From the NCBI RefSeq assembly GCF_040115645.1, contig NC_089548.1, positions 4,836,001 to 4,900,000 on the forward strand: 64,000 nucleotides of DNA, in the 5' to 3' direction. Positions 26,723 through 39,200 of this stretch are shown piece after piece. A program made the translations under genes and the position numbers. This DNA comes from Euwallacea fornicatus (taxonomy: Eukaryota > Arthropoda > Insecta > Coleoptera > Curculionidae). The notes beneath the pieces were generated by a model that ran no database searches, was not told the DNA's origin, and saw only the letters and a list, made by a program, of their open reading frames with translations. Positions within the stretch are counted from its first letter, which is position 1. The number at the start of each line of letters is the position of its first letter.

Positions 26723-27260
26723 AATTTTCAATGGGTGTTTTTGCGTTTTAGTAAATAGACACGTTTGTCCGTGTTGAAGCACCTTTTGAGTTCAATTTTT
26801 AAGACTAGTCCGTAAACTATTTGGGAGCTTAAAGATAATTTGTATATAATGAGCATTTTTGCTTATAATAGAAAATTGCAAATTTTTGTATGTTGTTGGA
26901 ATAAACCATTATTTTGATCATTGTTTTTATTTGGCTTCTTGATGGTGGTGGGTGGAGGTTTGCATAAAGTGTAAGAAATTTTATTAGATCTACATACTGG
27001 GTGTATCTATGTATAAGCAATGTAGTCAAAAATAGTTTGGAAACAAAAATTCTACTGAAGTATTTAAATTGTTTTTTTTTGTTCCCACCGAACAATAAAA
27101 CCCTTATTTATTAGCATAGTTTTTACATTATTCACTCCTGAAGAAGTCTTCTGTGCAAACGCATTGCTAATTTGCATTTTGAAATTGTGATATTAAAGTG
27201 AAACAGTTGAAAAATTATTAGTTTGGTGGTAATTTTAATGATTAGCTAATATAAGAATAA
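26723..27260. other. Pcf11-A 3' UTR and tandem-duplication junction
   Basis: The Pcf11-A 3' UTR carries AATAAA at 26900-26905, matched by 44116-44121 in copy B. Similarity to the end of copy B fades near 27130. Similarity to the Rab30 intron region begins near 27260. The 50 bases around 27145-27195 resemble 45007-45060, the DNA that lies beyond copy B. The unit boundary therefore falls within this interval. Confidence 0.6.
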
Positions 27261-27459
27261 TGCCTTTAATCCAAACTCTAAAAAAAAACTGTTTAATTCT
27301 CTAATTGAGAGAACTGCCATAATTTTTTTCATTTTCACCTTTAAAGGATTAGTTCCAAGTCAAAAGAAGACATGATCAGGTATTATAACTTTAACACACT
27401 GTTGCACAAAAATTACTGATTTGGAAGCATTAGGTTATTAATAAAATTAAACTTATTGT

Positions 27460-28109
27460 GCAATTATCTACTGCCCATTTCATTCTGGTACATGATTCAA
27501 AAACTCCCTGTATGTGCATTCTAACACCCAATTAAGTAGAACTGAATTTATCTTGGGTGAGAACACAACAAACTACATAAACAGTTTTCACATATACTTT
27601 TTTAAAAATTTGTGTCATTTCTACCAATTTTATTCACAATTAAAATTCTAAAGGCACTATTGCAGGTATATTCCCCAATTTCTCAAGATCATACTGATAA
27701 ACAGTCAAATTTTAATCAGCAAAATGTGTCGACTAATATGAGGACATGGACTGAGAGATAGTACCCTTATGTGATTGAATAAAACTGCTCTTGACCTGCA
27801 GTGTCCCATATTTATAATTATTAGTAAGAATTAATTTGTGGTAAAGAATACTTTTCTCGTTTCATATCAGATTATTTCAATAGACACTTGCATGTATTCA
27901 CTTAATGTTCATAAACAAGGATGCTGGAGCTATATATCTTGATTTTTTTCATTTCCAACTTCCACAGTTTTACTCATGAAATCCACACCAATGGTGGCTC
28001 CTTGTCCAAGTGGATATATGCCTTGAGTGAACCTCCTAACTAGACAAGTTTTGCTTACTCTTATATTACTTACCAGGACCACTTTGAAGCAAAACTTGTA
28101 GTCTTCCAT
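27460..28109 (-). pseudogene. Rab30 pseudogene (second copy of exons 1-2)
   Basis: This is the Rab30 region duplicated together with Pcf11. The exon-1-like block (28109-27938) starts MEDYKFCFKVVLV and keeps TCLVRRFTQG and GQGATIGVDF. The P-loop has become SNIRVSKT, losing the glycines that hold the phosphate, a one-base insertion shifts the frame before the exon end, and the donor GT has become AT. In the exon-2-like block the acceptor AG is gone and the first glutamine codon is a stop. The rest of exon 2 is badly eroded, and exon 3 is not seen. It cannot make a working GTPase. The intact gene is at 9966-11260. Confidence 0.92.
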
Positions 28110-29588
28110 TACAAACTAGTAGATTTTTAAATCTTTGGCTTAAGCCAGTAGTATAGATGTTGAAACCTTGCAACAAGGAAAGTAACTTGCATTACATAGA
28201 CGTGTTATTTTTTCATGAATAATTGAAATTTTCTTGACGTCTGATCGGATTGACCAGTTTCAACATTCAATTTTCAATCCTTCAGCAAGTTTATAATAAT
28301 TTTGTCGTAAATTTTGAAGGGTGGTCATTTATTTTATTGAAATTTTGTTGGACTATTTTTAAATATATGCACAAGGCTGCAAAATTTTTAATCCCTAATT
28401 TATTAAGGTAGGTGTTAATTGAAAACCAGAGGAAATATATTAATTCACTTATTTTTTATAAGAAAACATCAAAATAAAAAATAATAATTCCATCAAATGT
28501 CACTGAGCGAATCTGTCATATCTACTTTTTATTAAGTGGGTGTTCAGTATCTTCGTGTGTTGATGATTCAAAATGAAGGTCATGTCAGAGTAGAGAATAT
28601 ATTCTGTCAGAATAATTATTTTGCCTGAAACTATAATTGGAAGATCTCGAATGGATGTAGCTTTCTATTCTCTACTTCATAACTCAGATTTTTTAATGAA
28701 AAAGATTAAGTGCTTGCAAAATTTGTCTTCATCACTTTCCGCTATCTTTCTCTTTTGACCGTTGTCCACTGTGTGAAAGCAATTTGAAAATGTGCGGACT
28801 GACATCTACTTTGTGAACTATCGTACTTTAAAATATGGAAAGCATTATAAAACATTTTTTGTTTCGGCCACAAATTATGACTAATCCAGCAAGAGACCAA
28901 CGCTAGCAATTATCAAAAGATAGACATCGGAATGCAAAAATTACCTCGATATAATAACAATATAATCCCCGATAATATACAAGTCAGTCCTTCGCGATAG
29001 GTCGGAAGTTAAGCATTTGAGTTAGATATGAAACTCTCGCAGAAGATCAACCACCTTTTTTCCTGGTTTCTACTGGATAGCACTTCCTGTTTCAAGAATG
29101 ATTGATTTGCCGGTGACTATTATTAAAATTAGACAATTGAGCACTTATTTTGCTTAGAACATTTATGGACGTAAATCGCTAGATGTTTTGGACTTAATTT
29201 CTACTAATTACCTTATTTTCATATTACCCCATTTATCCGTATTTTCACGTAACCAATCGCTTCGTTCTCTCACCACAAACTGATGCAGAATTCTAAAACT
29301 GGAATATTGGGTGATTCGAACCATGTAACTCTAAATACCAGACAGTAATAGTGGAGAAAATGGAGAGAGAAAAAGAGATCTTGGTTTGGTGGGTTCCATC
29401 CCATTCAGGGATTTGAATCAGTATGATTAATCGCAGACATATTCGGACATACGTCAGTGTCAAGAAATAACTTAAAGTTCAGTGGAAGACACAATTCAGT
29501 GATAACGCTTTTATTTAAAAATTAATATCTACTTAATATCTAAAATATCAATATAAATCTATTATCAAAAATTTTCAAACAATTATAA
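28110..29588. other. Duplicated spacer upstream of Pcf11-B
   Basis: Diverged second copy of the 11261-12960 spacer, with recognisable blocks such as ccatcaaatgtcactg and ttagatatgaaactctcgc. No open reading frame is shared by both copies, so I call nothing here. Confidence 0.55.
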
Positions 29589-29827
29589 ATAATTTTATTA
29601 CAACGCATAACGCTCATTACCACGCAGACGCAGACAATCCCGATTTCGAACGATTCTATTCGGTATTCTTCCGTTTCAGTTCAATCGCCATCTTGAAGTC
29701 GTGGAAGGTGTTTCGTTTGGCACAGTGTGCGTATTTGCTAGTTGCAAATAATTTGTGTTGTTAAAAAGGGATAAAAAATGGGGATGTGACTCAATTTGTG
29801 AATAATCAGTCATACTAGTGCTTTAAG
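29589..29827 (+). promoter_or_regulatory. Pcf11-B promoter and non-coding first exon
   Basis: Counterpart of the copy A promoter block, retaining the leader string TTGAAGTCGTGGAAGGTGTTTCG and the donor ctttaag|gtaagt (GT at 29828). The following UTR intron is about 830 bases shorter than in copy A. The second leader exon begins after the acceptor at 30172-30173. Preservation of both leader exon and donor suggests copy B is still transcribed. Confidence 0.5.
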
Positions 29828-30227
29828 GTAAGTATCGACCTATCATTTTCCCTTTTAAAACCGGATTCGGAAGGTTTTAATTGCACCATACGACGACATT
29901 TTGATTGAAGTGTCGGTTGTACATTTTAAACAAATCGACGGCTTTGAGCGGATATAATGCAGACAGTGATAAGTGTACTTCAATGATTATTATGCTTAAT
30001 CCCATTCGCAGTGGTAATATCCTCAAAATATTGAAAAGTTCTTAGACGTTAAGCAGGCGCAAGGTTGTCATACCTATAAACAATAAACGACCTGGTGGAA
30101 AGTCAGGGCACCACGTGCCTGCTTGTTGCCCCAAAATTCCCATTCTGAATCTGAAAGAAAGTTTTATTTTTAGTTCTTCGGAGCCCGGTTCCCCGGTGTT
30201 TTATCTGTGATAATCAACTAGTGCAAA

Positions 30228-33200
30228 ATGACGACACCTGAGGTGATTAAGGCTGAATACATGTCCAGTTTAGCAGACTTGACTTTTAACAGCAAGCCTC
30301 TAATCAATGTTTTAACCATGCTGGCGGAAGAAAACTTGCCCAATGCTAAGATTATAGTACAGGCGATTGAAGAGCATTTGGCTAAGGTTAACATCTCATT
30401 TGTTATTTTAATAGTATGTAGTTTGATACAAAGGCTTTTTCAGGAAGTTACTCAGGTTTTTTACCCAAATAACTATTAGTAACCTCAGTTTACTCAGCTT
30501 CATACATTTTAAGTTTGAATTAATTAAACATCTCAAAAATAGATCACCTGAAATTGAGTTAACTTGAGTAACGTCCTGAACAAGCCTAATGTTTGTATCA
30601 AAGTTTGTGTCAATATTTTTATCATAAGAGTCCAAATAAGTGCTTTATAGAGTTGGCTAGTGTATAATTATTTATTCAGTTTTAGTATATTAGGAATAAA
30701 TCTCCTTTAAAATACATTTAGGTGATTTTTGCATCTTCATTTCCACACTGATTGCCAAAGATTTTTGTTCCTTTACTTATTGGTAAAGTCAAAAAATTCT
30801 GAAACAACCATTTGCCCTCAAATACCACATGTTTAAAGTGTAATTTTGATTCATTCAGTGCAAAGTATGTGCATTACTTGTGAATCTTGTATACTTTTTT
30901 TCTCTGTTCCTCATTCCTTAGATGACCTACATTATGTACTGTGTTGTATAAAAAACAAATCAATTTCTTCCTGCTTAAATGTTATCCCAATTTTTGTTTG
31001 TGAAAAAATATCAAAGGCATGCTTCTGACCTATCTTCTAACCTTCTACTTGTCTCAGGGAACTTTTACAAATAAATGTAAGTAGGTTGAAATTATTTTTC
31101 TTATCAAAAGGATTATAAGATTACAGCCCTATTTTATTTTTTCAAGTTGTTTGAGAAAGCTATGAATATGAAACTAGTAAGGTATTTTAAAAGTAAAAAT
31201 GTAGCTAGTTTAATGTAGCCTAAGTCTAGAAACAACTTGTCTACAATTATAGTGGCTTCTGATCTCTTAAGTCTCATCTATTTCCACGTTGAGTTGTCCA
31301 AAAGTGTGTTAAAGCACTTATTTGAGTACTTCCCTAAATATTTTTATTTCAAATAAAATAATCTTCTTTGACTTCTGCAAAATTTTCTCTTGCAATATTG
31401 TGTATTGCGTTTAGAAAGATTTAACCCTGACAGTGGAATTTGGTAATTAATGATATGCAATATGAGTATATTAAAAATTAACATTCATCATAGTTGATAT
31501 GTATCTGAGTACCTTGGACATTTTTATAATTTAAACTTAATTGCTATAGAAAAAATTTATTGAAATGCATGGATAAATTACAATGCATTAATGATGTTTT
31601 TGGACCCATCACCTAATTCAATATGGGAATTTAAGTTGACATTTACAAAATTTTTCTGCAAATTTGAAATTAACAATTGTTGTATATGTTAGATAAGACA
31701 ATTTTTGTGGGCAGGATCGGTCCAAAAACATAGTGAATAGACTATACTATATATAAGAAGTGTTTTCTCTTGTCAAATATAGGTCGCTGTTGACGTCAAA
31801 TTGCCAATTTTATACCTAGTTGACTGTATAGTGAAGAACGTTGGACAAATGTATACCAGCATCTTCAGTCAAAACATTGCATCCACGTTTTGCACAGTTT
31901 TTAAAGTGGTAAGTTTCTATTTTACAAAATATATGTATGTAGATTTACCAACATAGTTGAAATAGAAATAGACATCAAAATTATAACAATATGTGTAGAA
32001 AGCATTAATAAATTAGTGGTTAAAAAAATTAATTCAGCATTTTCTCTCAAGGATTATTTATTTGGTCAAAAATAATATACCTAAGTGATTTACTGTTATT
32101 TATTGATATTATTTATCTTGTTCTTTATGGAATTTAATAATACTTCTATCATTGGGTAAGGTGGATGAGAAGACTCGACTGGAAATGTTCAAATTACGTC
32201 AAACATGGAACGACGTATTCCCTCAAATGAAACTTTATGCAATTGACGTGCAAATTCATCAAATTGATCCGGCGTGGCCAGTTACGGCACAGCCCGCAAA
32301 TAGCATTCATCTCAATCCCAGGTTTCTGATCAATTCTGTGAGTATTTTTTCTGCCCGTCCATCCACTGCATGACTAAATAAGCAATTTCTTTTGTATGTT
32401 AGACACCTACAAGTCAGGCCAATAATTACCAGAAAACAGAACCTTCAGCTACTCCAAGCCCAGTTCCTGTGAAACCAGCTTTGTCAACTACATCATCTCC
32501 CTCTGCTGATATGGAGACATTACTAATGCAAGAGCAATTGATTCAGAAACAGAAGGAATTACTTGTTTTACAGAGGAAGACTTTGGAACTTGAAGTGTTG
32601 CAGACCCAAGTCAAGTTGCAAGAACAGATAAAAGCTGGGGGCCGACGGCCTCCAATTAGTACTGTGAGTATTGTTTGATACAGTTTTTGACACGATTATA
32701 TGACATTGAAAAAACTTTTCTAGAACATTCTTTTGGCGCCTGAAGTAGCCAATCAACTGATTCCGGAAGTGATCAATAACAAAGTTAGGCCTTCGGGCAC
32801 TGTAAGTTTGATTTGTCTAATTTTAGTTGCAAGAAATTTTTTTATAATTGTTTTTTTGTTTGTAGCCATATCGTGCTTATGGTCAACCAAAAATCAAACC
32901 CGTGAATCCAGCCTTAGCCTCGGCTCGTCCAAGCAGAGATCCCAGGTTAATGCGTCGGCAGCAACAACAAAAGTTGCAACAACTGGCTCAAAAAACGCCA
33001 GTTGTCACTACAACTTCTAGTATGCACGATCAAAAAGTTGCAGTTCTTGAAAGTAATAAAAATCTACACAATAAATCGAGTGTAAGAGATATTCCTAGAG
33101 ACCCTCGCTTATCAAAGAGAGGCAACAAAAAATCAAAATTCTTATCTAAATCCCGCGAACCATTTTCCGATCAGAAGTCGCGAAATGTCGATAAACCTTC

Positions 33201-36200
33201 GGGCGCTCTTCCCAAACTAAACCCTAGCTCTAGTAGTAGCTTGTCCAGTGCCGATCTAGATTCGCCTCCGAAAACTAAACGGTTGCCGGATAAACATAGA
33301 AAACGTGAAAAACCGCGGGAATTCGATAGTGCCTCGTCTACCAAAAGAGGAAAGTTACAAAACTCAAATAAGGAAGCCAGAAAGGAAGAATCTATGGGGG
33401 CTAAGAATGAAGTTCCTGGTAATTTTGTGAAGAATGTAAAGAACACGAATTGGAATTATGTGGGGCCCAATTTGGCGGCAAATACGGCCTCTATCGAGGA
33501 CGAAGATTTACGTTTAGCGTCGGCAAGCAGTCAGAATGATAATTCCATTAAAGTTAATAGTGAATCAGTTGGAGCCAAGCAAAAATGTAAGTACCTTTTT
33601 CAAATAGAGAAATGCAGCTTTCACGAAATAGATATACGTAGTTAGATCAAAAGAATAATGTAGCATTTAGAATTCTTTATTGTATCAGATAAATGCGAGT
33701 TATAAAATTCTCAAAATACATAAAAGACAATTTCTTGGGCTTTTTTTGCTGATTTTAATAACTTGTAGCATTTACCGTTTTTTCAGTTTTAGTTCTAAAT
33801 AGGTGCTGCATTCATCCTTTATCTAAGTGTTGGTATTACTTTGTAATAGATGTTTTAGCACTCCACAATCCAATGAAACAATTCTGACAGCTGTTTTTAG
33901 ACAAACGACACAATGTTTGGGTTTACGGACAATTTACTAAATTTGTACATGATTTTTTAGCTCTTGAAACAACTCCATCACATATCTCCTCTCCCTTAAA
34001 CAAACCAATGGATGTAGATTTGAGGCCACGGCATCATCACCTTTCTCCCACTTTGGCTAAGAAACGAACCTCACCTGAGGTTTCCAAGCAATCATCAAAG
34101 AGAAGCAGGAGTTTTGATGTGTATGTTTTACGTTTTTGGGAATATTGCAAGTTTTTAATTAGTCGTTTATTTGAATATTTCAGTTTATTTGGAAGCGAAG
34201 ACACTGATTTACGACAAATTGCCGTTCAAGCTGAAGAGACTCGTGAAAATGGAGCTGTTGATAGACCTGCAACACCTCCTCCGCCGATTATTTCTGCAGA
34301 AAAATCAATTCAAAATTCTGTTAGACGAGCTTTACCTGCATCACCGATAAGGAGTGATTTGGATGCCGTCAGGGCCAAGTTGGCCAATGTCACCAATAGG
34401 GATAAAGTATTGAGTAGATCATGTAAGTTTCTTTCACTTTTCTTGGTTTTCATTGGCTACAACTCTAATAATATTGTTGGATTAACAATGGCCACAATAG
34501 TCAGGTTGTTAATGTAGTAACAACAAGTATTATAACTCAAGTATCCTATAAGATAAATCATCAAAACAAGGAAATTAGTTACTAAAAGATGAAAGCCGCA
34601 GTTACAAGTCCCCAACACTCTAGCCTGTCGTCCGTGTCAGGCACATAGGAAGAAATCAAAAAGGAAGTAAATTAACTTAAATAACACATATACTTATTCA
34701 GACGACACTGTAAAGAATTTGGTGAATTACTTCGATTATTAGGCGGATAATTCTACTTTTGATATGTCTCAAGGGTCCAGTTCCAAGCGATTTCGACAAT
34801 GTGTCTCCTATTCCTTCATCCTTAATAGGACTGGCTTCACTTTCACTTTCTATATTCTGGATCATAGCAAAACCTGGCTTAACCCCTTTGAGTAGCACTG
34901 AGGACCGTATAAAATGCTTCGTATCGTTGATGAACGGTTTGAGAAGGCTCCCAAATTCTATGTTAAAGACGACATCATCGATTGACACCCGTTTTAACAC
35001 ATCAAAAAGTTTCCATTTTTCCATTCTAGAAAGAAGTTATGAATTTTTCCAATGAAAAATATTGCCAATATTAAGGTTCAAGTTGAGGTCGGCGAAGTTG
35101 ATTTTACCTGTTCTCTTTTTTTTCCTAATGTTTGCTTGCGGAGAAGGCGTTCGGCCACTGTTATAACTTTGCCGATTGTAATGTGTCTCGTAGGACCCCT
35201 GAAAACGAATTGAAAACCCATGTCGTTAATAACGAAGTTCTGACTGGAAATGCTTAGTTTAACACGGAACAGATTTCTATCTACATAACATTCATTTTAA
35301 TCACTCAACAAAATCAACAAATAGACTCTTTGTTGTTGAAAATGACTCGACGTCCAACATTTTGGAACGAAATTTCACGGGAACCATCACTCTTCATGAA
35401 AGTTATCGTTGTATTGCCGTGCAATACAATATTTTTCGTAATCCCATCTATAGAAATATATTTATGATTTTTTCTTGTTGAATGGTCAGCTCTTGACCTT
35501 CTGAAAAGGACAATGTTACTCCGATTGTTCTTGCTAACGCAATCAGGGTGCGATTGATTGCTTTTCTCGAAAAGTTGTCGGTGGTACATTACGCTTTTTT
35601 AGTCCTCCAATTATTTCTGGCAAGTTACTTCAGGTTAGCCTAAACCGAGCCTTCCAGTCACGTTTTCCATGGACTTTATTGAAATTCCTATTACTCATTC
35701 CTAGAGGTGTATTGTCCATCTGTTGCGGAGTAACTTTGTGAACATTCAATTTCTCGTCTTTTTCATTAAAAAACGATAATGGAGAATGCGATTAACTGTC
35801 TATAGGTGCAGTAACTTAAAATGAAAACCCATCATCGCTGCTGATCTTAAAGACGCTACCGAATGTTTCTTCACAATCTTTTTTGGCCTTGCACGGTTTT
35901 TTCCTAATTCTAGTCATGATTTTTGTGATAATTTTTTGTCTTCCTCGGTGCTTATGCCACCAGATTGAATAATGTCTTCTTCTAAAGATATTATGACTTT
36001 AGGCTTTTGATTTGGATGCAAATCTTAGTCTATTGCATTGGCTTTTTGAAGCTTATTCTTGTGGGCTGAAAACAATGATTAATATTTAATAATGCAGAGC
36101 AAATTGGAAAGTAAGCAAAAATAAGTAGAATAAGAAAGGGATTTGCTTACATTGGGAGGTTTGCGGAACAGAAAGTTTTAAATAATCAATGGCGTCTCGG

Positions 36201-39200
36201 AATTTTGTAATGAAGAAATTTTTTTTAACCATTCTGTTACTTATCTGTATCTTTTTAGTCCAGTCTTGTTATCAAGCAAAAAATAAATATTCTTTAGGAA
36301 CATCTGTGTTTCATTTTATGTAAGGCCCAGGGTGTTTTCCAATAGTTATCTTTAGGGATTACTGTATTACTGGTAATAAAGGTTCAAAAATTGGGATATT
36401 TATACAGTGTTATATACAGTTACAAAAATCCGGGAGGTTACATCAGGAACATTCTACACATTCTTCACGTAAGGTAAATATGCAAATAATTTTTATTATA
36501 ATTATTTATATTTTATTATAATTAGGCACGCTAACATAGTTCGTAGTTGAACTTCTTTGTTTAAAAAATCTGTAAAAAAATAACCCTCCTCCTTCCTTTC
36601 TCCTCTTCACAAAACTTCAAACCGTCAAGTATATAAAATTTTTAATCCACAGGACTATAGCGGATCCAACTCTATTGCTCTTTCTTAAATTTTCCTTAGG
36701 ATGCAATTTAGAAAACATATTTGAAGGTTGGTGTTAAAAATGTAGAATACGCTCCTGAAGTAGCTGCTCCGACTTTTGTAACACAGTGTATAAATATCAA
36801 AATTTTAAATATACAGAGTGTTTTTTAAAGATGACGCAAATTTAGGGGGATGTTGGTTTAATTAAAATGACAAAAATGTTCGAACCCAAAGCGATTTATT
36901 TCCAAAATAGAGGGTGTTAGAAAAAACCTTCCTTGTGTCTTCTAAAAAGTTCGGTTATCGCAAGTGGATGGGGATGAATGTATCCTAACTGATTAAAGTC
37001 GTTTTCAACAGTTTTTATAAATTTTAAAGTATTAATTACATTTCATTTAAATTTTTTCACTTCTAGTAGTTTGTTCAGAGACTTCCAAGAGTTTAGGTGT
37101 CAATCTTAATGTTAAAAATGATATAAGATATATTAGACCAAGCGACAAAAAGAAAAGTTATGTTTTTAATAGCTATGTTCGAAATAATGATGTATTTACG
37201 GAAATTCTATTGGGTGTTACTATTATTGTGTAAAATTCCAAAAGACTAATTACGTGGAAATACTCGTCAAATTTCTGCAGTAAAAAAACCACTTTCCCTA
37301 AACTTCAAATCCTGGATTTTGGAAGTGAAGCAATTCCAAACGTTTATTTATAGAATGTTTTTTTGTAGTATCCCCTTAATTTTGCGTGGTATGTTTAGGA
37401 AATACACCGTACGTTGACTGTATTGGGTGGCAATAAAAACATCTAAGTTTTTTTGCTGTTTCATGTGCATAGTTAAACTTTGGACCATTTACACATAATT
37501 TAATAACGTATATAATATCATGACGAGGTTTTCTGGATAATTTTGAATGTTCTGGGACTTCCAGTTCAACTGGAACTGAACCCAACTTTAGATTTCAATC
37601 ACTTTAAGAACACTTTTGTTTTACGTTCTAACCACAAGAGAAATACTGAACCTGAATATTTATGTGTTTCGGTGCGCACTTTCATCCAAATTCACGAAAT
37701 TTCATTAAAAAAAAAATTAAATGCAGGTAGGATGGGTCTCATTGGCTGATCTAAAACCTCACCATTTATATACATATTGACTCAAAATTACAAAATCCAG
37801 TGAAGAATTAATGTAATAGAGCCAAAATGTCAGAAGATGCAAAATATCGCATTTAAAAACTAAAAATTAAAATCACTTCGTAAGGTTAAACCGAAAGTAA
37901 TATAACATTCAAAACTTGTGCCAAAAAATGTGTAACGTTTTCTTGTAGAAGTGGCCCAAAGTTCAAGTTTTTATACCAAGTGAAATATTTTAAATATATA
38001 TATTAATCGACTGATATTTATTTTTCCATTCCTTGTTTCAGTTTTTCCAATATTAATGATTGATACAACCATGCTAACGTAAAAATAACAAATGACACTA
38101 AAAAGAACTATAATAAACTACAAGGATACATTAGTATAGCGGTATTAAGTACATTATTAGTAAGAATAGATAATTCCTAATATGTGTACCTGAATCAGGA
38201 ATTTAAGTATATATCCACTCTCCATAAACCCTTGTTAAGATGGAATTATTACATTTATTTAACTCTTAGTTTTTTCGCTTTTAGAAATTTGTTGATCTTT
38301 TTTTGGACTACACACTTTTTGAACCTTGCTATTAATCTCTAGTTTAGTTTTGCATCATAAGAGGCCCACGAAGAACCTCTACTATTATATATTGCATAAA
38401 ACAGTATAAAAAGGAAGGTGTAAGGACATAAAGTAGGTTAAAATAAAGAAGGGATAAGAAATCAGTAGACTTAAATCAATAAATCACTGTTGCTTTTTTG
38501 CAAATTGAAATTGACCGATTCGGGCAACATCGATATTTACCAATCGATAGGTGAGACGTCTATTAAGAACAATATTTTGAAGGAAGATATGCACAAAATT
38601 TCAATTGCGTTAGACTCATCCCAGATAGTGTAGAATATAATAAACCTTATGCTTTTAAGCAGTTTTCTCCTACTGCGCGTTTTTTTTTATATCTATGCTT
38701 TAATCAATCTCCAAACTTGAAAAATCCTGCATGTTCAGGACTTTTTGTGTCAACTTTTGATGGTGTAAAGTATTTATAAAAACATCTGATTTTTAGTGCC
38801 TGGACTATCTGTTGTACATTTAAGCCCAGATTTGTAAACTCCCAGTATTGGGGGAGGAATAGATACCAAATTACAGATTCGAGAATAGAGTCGTGAATTT
38901 CTCAGATCAATTTAGGATTACTCGAAAAACTTGTGGGAACCCCTATTATCTCTGGCAAATAAGTTGCAGTTGTCAATTCTTAATGTTTAATATTCTATTT
39001 CAGGCAGTCAGATGGTCGTATGATGACAACTTTAATTAAACAGGAGCGGTCGAGAATTATTATTTGTAGGGTGCCGTTTAAAAAGTGCATATTTTTCAGG
39101 CTTTAAAGAAGTATAACCCACGGATCCACTTGCATGTATCTATCGCATAAACCTTGGAATATCGTCAGTTTCCTTGAGCGTTTGAGATATTTAATTGTGA

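Larger units (their letters stand above)
10340..27190. repeat. Tandem duplication unit A (Rab30 part + Pcf11)
   Basis: Direct-repeat unit of about 16.9 kb. Co-linear similarity to 27260-44340 covers Rab30 exons 2 and 1, the spacer, the promoter, and all Pcf11 exons and introns to just past the poly(A) signal. Length differences come from a 3.05-kb insertion in B, extra blocks in A (13454-14283, 15475-16612 and about 16950-17395), and many small indels. Boundaries are by eye. Confidence 0.85.
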
